In this document: positions 1-7,900 of the stretch, piece by piece
Layout of the letters: each line of letters opens with the position of its first letter
How positions within the stretch are numbered: position 1 is the first letter of the stretch
NCBI GenBank assembly: GCA_964409165.1
Contig: CAYPCH010000009.1
Span: 1-52,121 of the forward strand
DNA length: 52,121 bases
From: CAYPCH01 sp964409165
Lineage (GTDB): Bacteria > Bacillota > Clostridia > Acetivibrionales > Acetivibrionaceae
Reading direction: 5' to 3'
Position numbers and translations under genes: made by a program
Notes under the pieces: generated by a model
What the model was told of the DNA's origin: nothing
Database searches by the model: none
The model's input: the letters and a program-made list of their open reading frames with translations, nothing else

Positions 1-449
1 TCGGAAGCACAGGTTCCCACCGCGATAACGTAAGCCGCCTGTTCCCCAAATTCCTTGATGACCTCGTATGCAGTTACCGGGCACCCTTCCCATCTTCCGA
101 TAATGTTGTACAGGCCGTTGTCTTTAGTAGAAACGGCGCCTTCAACAGCCAATATATAATCCCTTCCGATCATGCTGAACAGTTTTTCCATGGCGGCTTC
201 ACCCTCGGCGGCCATCAAACTGTTGTCGTATATGAAATTCACCATTTGAGAGGCCAGACTTTTGAAGTCCGGATTTGCCCCATTGAGAAGAGAGATGATG
301 TTTCCAGAGCATCCAGTCAGTTCAAGCCATATTAGATTTCTTTTATGGATGTTCTTCTGTTTAACAGCTTCTATAGCCTTATGAACAAGCACAGAGGCCG
401 TCTCCAGCCTCGTTGAGTAATTAGCACAACGGTTATTTGTTTGATTCAT
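1..449 (-). CDS. [NiFe]-hydrogenase small subunit (3' end outside window)
   Basis: The minus strand reads continuously from an ATG at 449-447 to the window edge (149 codons seen). The protein has the N-terminal signature of a [NiFe]-hydrogenase small subunit, the FeS electron-transfer partner of the large subunit: WLELTGCSGN (residues 41-50), EGAVSTKDNGLY (103-114), WEGCP (120-124) and AVGTCAS (143-149). No twin-arginine signal peptide is present, so a cytoplasmic location is likely (inference). The start overlaps the stop of the upstream cytochrome-b5-like gene as ATGA, which indicates translational coupling. Oddity: the canonical proximal-cluster C-x-x-C is C-S-G-N, with Asn50 where the second Cys is expected. 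The family assignment is firm. The subgroup cannot be set without the C-terminus and the large subunit. Confidence 0.88.
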   Translation of the reverse strand, partial: MNQTNNRCANYSTRLETASVLVHKAIEAVKQKNIHKRNLIWLELTGCSGNIISLLNGANPDFKSLASQMVNFIYDNSLMAAEGEAAMEKLFSMIGRDYILAVEGAVSTKDNGLYNIIGRWEGCPVTAYEVIKEFGEQAAYVIAVGTCAS

Positions 450-880
450 TCTACCATCTTTCCAATCACCTTCAATTTACTGAGGATCGGCTGACCGGTG
501 TGGCATGAGGCAAACTGGCTCGTTACATTTGTGCCTGCCGCTAAACCGAAATGGGTCGCTCCGCCCCAAGCAGCATTGCTCGTTACATCATACACGGTAC
601 CGTTCACTGCCACATAAGCTGGATTGCCATCCCTGCCATTATACCTTGACAGCTCCTCTAATGTGAATAATCTCTCGGCAATGGACTGAGGGCTGTTCAT
701 ACTTGCGCCGTTTCGTAAAACCTGTACCAACAAGTAAATTTGGGACATATTTCTACGCAGTTGGTTTAAAAACTTGTTCTTGACGCAGATATTTGTGGTA
801 ATATATAGACAGTCGATGGTGTCATTCATTTCGTCCAAGTTGTTATTTATCATATTTATTAAAATCTCACGATCATTCAT
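446..880 (-). CDS. Cytochrome b5-like heme-binding domain protein
   Basis: This is a 144-residue protein. Residues ~70-142 match the cytochrome b5-like heme/steroid-binding fold as found in anaerobes: FTLEELSRYNGRDGNPAYVAVNGTVYDV, then a THFGL segment and SCHTGQP, which supply two candidate axial histidines. Residues 1-60 form a helical region with two Cys and no clear signal peptide. A strong ribosome site (AAGGAGG) lies 7 bases before the ATG. The stop overlaps the hydrogenase small-subunit start (ATGA). The protein is therefore probably co-translated with the hydrogenase and may pass electrons to or from it (inference from context). Confidence 0.85.
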   Translation of the reverse strand: MNDREILINMINNNLDEMNDTIDCLYITTNICVKNKFLNQLRRNMSQIYLLVQVLRNGASMNSPQSIAERLFTLEELSRYNGRDGNPAYVAVNGTVYDVTSNAAWGGATHFGLAAGTNVTSQFASCHTGQPILSKLKVIGKMVE

Positions 881-1215
881 GCAGAATCCTCCTTATATGT
901 TTATTCGGTATCAATACAGTATATTCATTGCAAAACCGATGTGCATGCAAAAAAGAAAAAACTCCAGAAAAAGTTGGAGTTTTAAGACCTATGCCGTTTT
1001 TCTTTGTACAAAATCAGAATTCAGTTATACATTGAACTCCACTCTGTTTAAGAAGATAAATATCATCTAACCATTCATGCCAACGAGCATACCCCTTTGA
1101 CTTACTTGACCTAGTATAGTGTTTCTCAAATATTTATTCAATGAAAATCCTGCGAACTTGTTGAATCGTCAAGATCTCGGATTCTTTGTTGCATAGGTAA
1201 TTTGAGAACACACTA
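881..1215. other. Intergenic region with one terminator, otherwise no recognisable gene
   Basis: The left part holds the terminator described at 951-983. From 984 to 1215 I see no convincing gene. A 39-codon open stretch on the minus strand between two stops (about 1025-1125) has no start or ribosome site and matches no family I recognise. It could be a decayed gene remnant. Confidence 0.4.
951..983 (-). terminator. Rho-independent terminator of the antiporter operon
   Basis: A perfect 9-bp stem (AAAACTCCA at 958-966, TGGAGTTTT at 975-983) has an 8-base loop. On the minus strand it is followed by TTTTTCTTTT. It lies downstream of the 2729-1216 operon and upstream of the cytochrome b5 gene. 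Confidence 0.8.
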
Positions 1216-2388
1216 CTAGTTACTGATTTCCCCTGCTTTCTGCAGTGAAACCTTGGTAATAATCGGTCCAGTCAGCTCATAGATAAAAGTTGCACCTAAG
1301 ACTACAGCCTGGATTATCTCGCCGTATTGAGGCAATATGCGGGTTGTTATCAGCGCTAACCCGATAGCAACTCCTGCTTGAGGTATCAAAGATAACCCCA
1401 AGTACTTTTTGACTGCTGGCGGTGCTTTCATCAGTCTTGAGCCTAAGTAGACTCCCAGAATTTTACCGATAACACGGAAGACAATATAGATAACGCCAAT
1501 GAGACCAATTTTAGGCAAAATAGTTATGTCCAGCGACATTCCTGATACTACAAAAAACATAAGAAATATTGGAGGTGTAACACTATCAACAGTTTTGAAA
1601 ATTTTATCAGCATCTAAAGATACGTTAACCAGCATTGCCCCTATGCACATGCAAAGCAACAGAGAGGATAATCCCAACATATTAGCCAAGGCTGAGCCAA
1701 GAAAAACTAAGCCAGTAGTAATTATAAGTCTGTTGGAATCCTTTTTGAAATAACGCATAAATACTAAAAACAATAAGCCCAGCAGAAACCCCACAGCAAA
1801 TGAGCCGATAATCTCTAATAATGGTCGGATAATTGTCAAGGCAATAGAGATTTCCCCAGGATTTTGCATGACATTTACAATAGCTGCAACAAAACCAAAA
1901 AGTATGAGTGCCACAGCATCATCTAATGCTACAACACTTAATAAGGTTTCTGTAACAGGTCCTTTGGATCTATACTGTTTGATAATCATGATCGTTGCAG
2001 CAGGGGCAGTAGCAGAGGCAATAGCCCCAAGCAGTAATGCTATTTCAACATCAACACCTACTAAGACTAATACCAAGGTAACAATCACTGACGCTGTTAA
2101 GCCTTCTAAAATTGCAATAACGACCGGCGTCATACCAACTCTTCTTATATAGGATAACTTAAATCCAGCACCTATAGTAAAAGCAATAAAGGCCAATGCT
2201 ATTTCAGAAATAACTTCCAAATCGGTTGTCATATTTTCAGAAATCAAGCTTAATCCAAAAGGACCTATAATTAATCCGGCAATTAAATATCCGGTTACAT
2301 TAGGTAAACGGATAAGCTTTACCACACGACCGATAATAAGCCCTGAAAATAATAGCAAAGCTAAACAAAATAGGGTATTATGTTCCAA
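1216..2388 (-). CDS. Cation/proton antiporter, CPA2 (Kef/NapA-like) family
   Basis: This is a 390-residue, very hydrophobic protein with about 12 membrane segments and the Na+/H+ exchanger fold (PF00999). The N-terminus runs GRVVKLIRLPNVTGYLIAGLIIGPFGL. The core motifs are AFIAFTIGAGFKL (~residues 68-80), LGAIASATAPAATIMII and SVVALDDAVALILFG, where the Asp-Asp pair is the expected ion-binding site in this family. Kef proteins carry a C-terminal TrkA-N domain, but this one ends right after the transporter core. The start is TTG at 2388, two bases after the stop of the upstream PII-like gene, so translation is probably coupled. The role would be Na+ or K+/H+ exchange at the cell membrane. The ion is not determinable here. 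Confidence 0.87.
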   Translation of the reverse strand: MEHNTLFCLALLLFSGLIIGRVVKLIRLPNVTGYLIAGLIIGPFGLSLISENMTTDLEVISEIALAFIAFTIGAGFKLSYIRRVGMTPVVIAILEGLTASVIVTLVLVLVGVDVEIALLLGAIASATAPAATIMIIKQYRSKGPVTETLLSVVALDDAVALILFGFVAAIVNVMQNPGEISIALTIIRPLLEIIGSFAVGFLLGLLFLVFMRYFKKDSNRLIITTGLVFLGSALANMLGLSSLLLCMCIGAMLVNVSLDADKIFKTVDSVTPPIFLMFFVVSGMSLDITILPKIGLIGVIYIVFRVIGKILGVYLGSRLMKAPPAVKKYLGLSLIPQAGVAIGLALITTRILPQYGEIIQAVVLGATFIYELTGPIITKVSLQKAGEISN

Positions 2389-2390
2389 TT

Positions 2391-2729
2391 TTAAAATTCA
2401 ACTCCTTCGACACTAAGAATGGGCAAAGTAAACATTACCGCTGTATCAGGCTTGGATATATCACCAACTACTTCCCTGACTATATCCTTTGCACACTCAA
2501 TTTTCGACTCCTCAAGAGCTAAGAATATGGTTTTGCTCTCATCACGCTCAGGATTAAGATAAAAACGCAGAGACCCGAATATCGGTAAGTCCTCGGCATT
2601 TCTGGCTAACTCATGAAGCATTCCTGTACTGTTCAGAATTGTTGCTCCGCTAACTCCTGCGTTTGCAAGTCTTTCCAATAGTGATTCCAATAGCTCTACC
2701 TTATTTAATACTACTAATAAAAGTTGCAT
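2391..2729 (-). CDS. Small PII-like (ferredoxin-fold) protein coupled to the antiporter
   Basis: The protein is about 112 residues with an alternating beta-alpha pattern like the PII/PII-like and CutA superfamily: MQLLLVVLNKVELLESLLERLANAGVSG, then a flexible segment, then IFLALEESKIECAKDIVREVV and a C-terminal VMFTLPILSVEGVEF. I chose the ATG at 2729, which has AAAGGAG 11 bases upstream. An ATG at 2738 and a GTG at 2741 are also in frame. The gene sits directly before the antiporter with a 2-base gap. PII-like proteins encoded beside membrane transporters commonly gate those transporters in response to a nucleotide or ion, and I infer the same here. The family call is by pattern only. Confidence 0.6.
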   Translation of the reverse strand: MQLLLVVLNKVELLESLLERLANAGVSGATILNSTGMLHELARNAEDLPIFGSLRFYLNPERDESKTIFLALEESKIECAKDIVREVVGDISKPDTAVMFTLPILSVEGVEF

Positions 2730-3003
2730 TATACTCATCACTCCTTTAGCCCATATTATATCACTATTTATAAAGTAAAACCAACCGAATATGTACTAAA
2801 AAACAAGACACGGTAATTTTGGAGTTTCATTCACTAATAAAGTATGCTATTTAATCAACAATAAATATACAAATAAATCTCTTGAATTTCGGGAAATGAT
2901 TGAAAGGCAGAAAAGGATTTGAGTTAAGGATTGGAGTTACTGAATATAAAAATTTTCAAATATAAAAATTTAAAATACACATCTTGTCGTTGCATAATAT
3001 TTT

Positions 3004-3285
3004 ATGGGATTCGTTGTAAGTTTGGGGTTGCTGGTTTTTTTAGTAAGGTTGCTTGAATATGAAAACTCGCCAATGTTATGTGCAGGTATTTACGGCGGAG
3101 CTAAATTCATTATAGGTTTATTATTCGATACACTTTTTTTTGGTTCCTCAATCATTGCACTAATAGGTGCATCGGTAGCCGGTTTCATACTTGCGTATTT
3201 CTATTTCGGTCTTCTTAGTAGATTTTCCGGCACATTCTTCTGGTGGATTGTATTTATAATAGGGGCTTTTATACTCTTCGTATAA
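3004..3285 (+). CDS. Small integral membrane protein, unknown function
   Basis: This is a 93-residue, almost entirely hydrophobic protein with three or four predicted membrane segments (about 2-16, 27-45, 47-69 and 73-93). I recognise no family. An in-frame TAA lies three codons upstream, so the ATG at 3004 is the earliest possible ATG start, yet no Shine-Dalgarno sequence precedes it. It may therefore be a 5'-truncated gene or use a non-canonical start. It stands alone on the plus strand. Confidence 0.5.
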   Translation: MGFVVSLGLLVFLVRLLEYENSPMLCAGIYGGAKFIIGLLFDTLFFGSSIIALIGASVAGFILAYFYFGLLSRFSGTFFWWIVFIIGAFILFV

Positions 3286-3310
3286 TTTGGGACAATACAA
3301 ATACATATGC

Positions 3311-3502
3311 CTAATTCTGTAATCTGCTTAATAATCTTGAAGCCAGCTTTCTTTGTACTACCTTTTCACCGCTTTCGGCCTTTTTGCTTCTTTCTGTTGG
3401 AATATTACATGAAAAGTTGCTAATATCTCTTGGTTTTGCATCTATTTTAGGTTCTCTTTCCTTTACTAATTTTTTTAGTTGCGAGCGAACTAAACTGGTC
3501 AT
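3311..3502 (-). CDS. Small basic protein, unknown
   Basis: This 63-residue, Lys/Arg-rich protein starts MTSLVRSQLKKLVKEREPK. A good ribosome site (AAGGGAG) lies 7-8 bases before the ATG at 3502. There is no membrane segment and no recognised domain. It is short, so a chance reading frame is possible, but the ribosome site argues for a real gene. Confidence 0.45.
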   Translation of the reverse strand: MTSLVRSQLKKLVKEREPKIDAKPRDISNFSCNIPTERSKKAESGEKVVQRKLASRLLSRLQN

Positions 3503-3557
3503 TTTGAAACACTCCCTTCATACTAATATTATACCCTAAAACAAGTATCTATTCAAA

Positions 3558-4424
3558 TCATTCCTCTTCCAAATTATTCGACAGAATAAACAATTCTTTA
3601 TCAAAAGCAGAAATTATGTTCTGAATTACTAAATGCTCATGCTCATATAGTATGCTCCCATTTTTACCTTTTAACAATACAAGTAAATCAGGAAAAACAA
3701 AAGAAGTTACAATTTTTGCATATATCGTCCTGATTACGTCCTGTGGTGGTACACACACTCCATTCATTTCAAGTGAGTACTGTATAGCAGAAAATTCTAC
3801 ATCTGACAATTCATTATTTGCCTTTAATTCACTCCATCCCTCGCTAGAATGATAATAACACTGGATTTCAAGAGCAACGCGTCTGTCAGAGTAATTCTTT
3901 AAAAAATCTTTATAAATATTTTCTTCATCTATAAACTGTAAAGTATTAATATAATCAATTGTATTTGTCAGCACTTCATATTGTGCAAGTATAATGCCAC
4001 ATAACAATTGATAATCTTCTTTCCTTATTATAACTGCCTCTGCCATTTTGTCTACTTCTTCCATCGATAATTCTATACCTTTGATGTTTAACCTTGATAT
4101 ATTGATATTCTTAAAAAGTATTATATCCAGTAAAAAGCTTACTAAAACAAATATTATTGTAGTAATAAAATAATTGTATACTTCTTTTGATATTTTATAA
4201 TTGTCTGTTAGATTGATTGAAATAATATAATTGCTAAAAAGTATGCAAAACACAATATACCATATCAAAAACGCTGAATAATACAACCCTTTTTTTTGCT
4301 GCTTATTCAATTTTAGATTTTTATACAAGGAAGAAGGCCACACCATATTCTTACAATAGACCAGTAGTAAAATACAAGGAACCAATAGCCACAAACACTT
4401 GATATATTCTAAATATATGTACAA
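3558..4424 (-). CDS. Membrane protein with cytoplasmic C-terminal domain, unknown
   Basis: The protein is about 288 residues. Three hydrophobic segments lie near the N-terminus (LWLLVPCILLLVY; a second after GLYYSAFLIW; a third YFITTIIFVLVSFLLDIILF). A soluble, mixed-charge domain of ~170 residues follows. I recognise no family. A GGGGGGTG ribosome site sits six bases before the TTG at 4424-4422, so I prefer that start. The frame stays open to a TTG at 4454, which would overlap the ribosome site. It is probably monocistronic, with a terminator upstream at 4556-4581. Confidence 0.6.
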   Translation of the reverse strand: MYIYLEYIKCLWLLVPCILLLVYCKNMVWPSSLYKNLKLNKQQKKGLYYSAFLIWYIVFCILFSNYIISINLTDNYKISKEVYNYFITTIIFVLVSFLLDIILFKNINISRLNIKGIELSMEEVDKMAEAVIIRKEDYQLLCGIILAQYEVLTNTIDYINTLQFIDEENIYKDFLKNYSDRRVALEIQCYYHSSEGWSELKANNELSDVEFSAIQYSLEMNGVCVPPQDVIRTIYAKIVTSFVFPDLLVLLKGKNGSILYEHEHLVIQNIISAFDKELFILSNNLEEE

Positions 4425-4555
4425 TTTTACACCCCCCGTAAAATTCTTATCCAATTATACCACATCCTGACTAACTGTTGTATAAAAAACTCAACGATAA
4501 TAAATTTGGTTTTATTGTAAACAATACAGATAGGATTTCACTACCAGCGCACCAA

Positions 4556-4581
4556 AAAAGAGCCACAACTTCGGCTCTTTT
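4556..4581. terminator. Bidirectional-type terminator hairpin
   Basis: A perfect 9-bp stem (AAAAGAGCC at 4556-4564, GGCTCTTTT at 4573-4581) has an 8-base loop. It is A-rich on the left and T-rich on the right, so it could act in either direction. It is the last of three hairpins after the 4934-9280 gene. Confidence 0.7.
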
Positions 4582-4698
4582 GTCAAAAAGGGAAGGTATA
4601 TATTAAAAGGTTTAACCTGATACTTAAATAATACATAAAAATAATTAATAAACTATGAACAAATTATTAATTATTTAAAAACAATAATAAATATTTTT

Positions 4699-4741
4699 AA
4701 AAAAGAGGCTGGCTCATTAATAATGAACCTGCCTCTTTCTT
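4699..4741. terminator. Terminator hairpin
   Basis: AAAGAGGC (4702-4709) pairs with GCCTCTTT (4731-4738). Inner pairing adds TCATTA with TAATGA and GG with CC. On the minus strand the stem is followed by a T-rich tract. It is the second of three tandem hairpins downstream of the CBM/vWA gene. Confidence 0.65.
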
Positions 4742-4846
4742 ATTAAGAAGTTTGTCGTAATTTAATAATAAACAATCTTTTTTAATATTTTATGAACAAA
4801 ACATTAAATTCTTTTAACATTCATAAACAGTATTTTCCCTAAGAAA

Positions 4847-4870
4847 AGAGCCGGGTAATTATCCGGCTCT
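4847..4870 (-). terminator. Primary terminator of the CBM/vWA gene
   Basis: A perfect 8-bp GC-rich stem (AGAGCCGG at 4847-4854, CCGGCTCT at 4863-4870) has an 8-base loop. On the minus strand it is followed by TTTCTTAGGG. It lies about 60 bases after the stop codon of the 4934-9280 gene. Confidence 0.75.
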
Positions 4871-4933
4871 AGCGTTATTAACAACTCGAATCGTAGGATG
4901 CATCGGGGGAGATAGCCCTTAAATATGCTCGAG

Positions 4934-7900
4934 TTATCCAATATCAATGTCTATACGTACATTTACGATGAAATCATTGAAGTTCTTTTCAAATATTGCC
5001 GTTTTTTCTTCACCGTTCGTATCAATATAATTAATACGATAAGTAATTATTGAGTCTTGACCTGAAAACCTCACAGTCCCGACTTTTGTGTGACGTACTT
5101 TAATGTGGACAGTATATGGCTGAATTATGTATTTTGTACCGTCATAAATCAGTTTTATATCATCAAGATTTCCTATTACTTGGTTTCTTGTAACTCCGTC
5201 AATTATTACATCGTTTATTTGGGTTCCAGCAGGTGCTTCTACAACCTTTACTCCTGCGGGGAAAATCTCTTCATAATAGACACTGCTTAAACGTACATTT
5301 TTTGCTGGCTCAAGGAGTATCTCATGATATTTTGTTGAAATATCCTCTATAGTTGATGAAGTATAGTAGTGGTTACCAGTTACTGCACCTGCGGCATCAG
5401 CAACTTGTACTATTTTCCCTGAAATATCCTCACTCGAAGTATTTATAAAGACAGCTTCTATATTCGATGAATTCACAGTATTTGCCATAAATATTGCATA
5501 ATCCAAAGCTTTCTGATTGGAAGCAGCAGTACCGTCACCGGCAATAAATTGTGCGTTTCCTGTTGACGCTTTCATGGTTAAATGGCTGACTTCATTACTT
5601 GTCCATCTATTTGGTGCAGAGGCCGCAATAACAACAATATATTTTGTTGCATCAGGAGATGACTTTGCAGTGTCATTCAAAAGCTGATATCCTCTCCTTA
5701 ACGCGTCTCCCATATTGTTATGTCCGTTGACATTTTCAGGGAAGGAGTCTATAACAGCCTTAAGACTTGCTGCATTTGCTTCATTTGATACGTCAAATAA
5801 ACTATAATCCCCATTTTCTGGGTTTGCAGAGTCTGAATATTGAATAGCACAGATTTTAGTATCAGTACCTGTAAATTTATCTACAAATTGTTTTGCGGTT
5901 TCTTTGAGCGATAAAGGTGAAGCCTCTTGTATATAAGTTGTCTCTATTACTGAGTTGGTTACAGACGTACAATATATCTTCGTATTGCTTCCCTCAACCC
6001 TTATATCACTTCCTGCAACAACAGAGCCGTAAATTTCTGTATTGATTCCCTGTAATAGAACAACTCCAACGTCAGTTGTATATTTATTAGTAGGGTCAGC
6101 TTCGCCTGCAGCATAAAGTATTCCGTATATTTTACTGCTTGAGGTAGCGATAAATATTTTGCCATGTATTGAATATATATTCAATAGGTTGGTATTATTA
6201 TCAATCTGACTTTGATTGAGTACTTCTGTATTTACGTCATGTCCCTCAAGATAAACAAATCCGTCTGCAACTATAAAACATTTACCGGTGTTAGATATAT
6301 GAGGAACTGAAATTCTTACATTACCTTTAAAATACATTGATGAATCTAAAATAAACGTCCCTGCACCAGTTATAACAAACGTGTTATTACTTTCATATCT
6401 TATGTTGAATCCCGGCTGTCCCGGAAACGGGTAAGTAATACCCTCATGATAATCCAAAGCTACCGCGTCAAATACCTTTGAATGTGCCTGGGCATCTTGC
6501 TTCAATTTCTCATGAAATACAGGCATTGGAATCGGAGTATTAATAGTTACAGTGCCTCCTGCAATGTTTGAGCCATAACCTATACTGAAGGTTGACGCGG
6601 AACAAGTTCCAGATACGTTCAATGAAGCTATGTAAGTCTCCAGTTTTTCATTAGCATGTATACTACCTCTTATATCTGCCAGGTCTCCGACTCCACGGAA
6701 ATTTTTATTTGCAAATATGCCGTAGTCTAGTGGAGTAACTACCTCTGAGCTTATAGTATTGTAAGTTACTGAATTATCAACAAGCAACGCTATTTCCTTC
6801 TCACCCTTTATAGTACCAATACCGCTGAGGTTCAATTCTCCGTTCTGCAAGGAAGAAATCGTATTAACCGCTCCTATATCAGGACTGGTAAATGCGCTTC
6901 TTGACAGAATCATATTTGGCTGATTCAGACGTAAAGGAGTTGGTGTACTAAAAGGCATTGATGTAGCAACTGGTGTAGATGCAGGTAAAGGAGTTGATGT
7001 TTGCGTTCCTGTTGCCGTTGAAGTTGGGGGTGATGTATAAACTGGTGTAGAAGCAGCTGTAGGTGTAGCTGTAGGTGTGAGTGTGGGTGTAGGAGTAGGT
7101 GAAATTCCCGTTGCAGAAAATGTAAACCAGTCAAAATTTACAGGACCAGTAAACACAAGATACAAATTCTTTACTCCTGTAACACTGTTTATTCCGCAGG
7201 ACAGTTCATTATATGTATCCCAGCTTGACATTGATGGAACAGACAAAGTACCTGCCAGAGTACCTGTTGAACTTCCCAACCTTATCTGGATATCGGTTGT
7301 TGAACCGGCATTGGATGCAACCCTTGCCTTGAACGAAGCTACTCCGCTCCCAAAGTTTACGTTGCTGAACACAATATAATTCCCGCTTTGGATATAGCCT
7401 ATGGCGCTTCCTCCTCCAATACCTACGGTTTCAATACTTGACGCATTCGAACTTGCATAATTTTCCGCTTGTATTTGAGAAAAAGCATTTATTTCAGTTG
7501 CTGTTGGTGCTGACGGTGTAAACATAAACCAGTCACAATTAACCGGTCCTGCAAAAACCAGATATAAATTATTGACACCTGTAATATTGCTTATACTGCA
7601 TGTCATTTCCTGGTATGTATTAAAACTTCCCGTTGACGATACCGATAATGTACCTAAAAGAGTACCATTCGAACTTCCGGCTCTTATCTGTATGTTAGTA
7701 TCATAATCAGTTGCAACCCTCGCCTTGAATAAAGTTGCGCCACTGTCAAAATCAACATTATTAAACACTATATGGTTGCTGCTTTGAATATACCCTATAG
7801 CACTTCCTCCATTTGTAATACCAAATGTTTGTATGTTTGAAGCACTTGCGTTACTGTAACTTTCGGCTTCAAGTATCGAAAATGCACTCCTTACAGTAAC

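Larger units (their letters stand above)
4425..4933. other. Intergenic region with three stacked terminator hairpins
   Basis: This AT-rich interval separates the CBM/vWA gene from the next minus-strand gene. It contains three hairpins listed separately (4556-4581, 4699-4741, 4847-4870). I see no coding sequence in it. Confidence 0.7.

Noticed and set aside
774..1070. Plus-strand open frame of 98 codons beside the cytochrome b5 gene
   Set aside because: It lies mostly antisense to the cytochrome gene and across a terminator. No ribosome site and no family match.
984..1215. Minus-strand stretch reading IFEKHYTRSSKSKGYARWHE and WLDDIYLLKQ
   Set aside because: Stop codons on both sides, no start and no recognised family. 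It could be a relic, but I cannot support a call.
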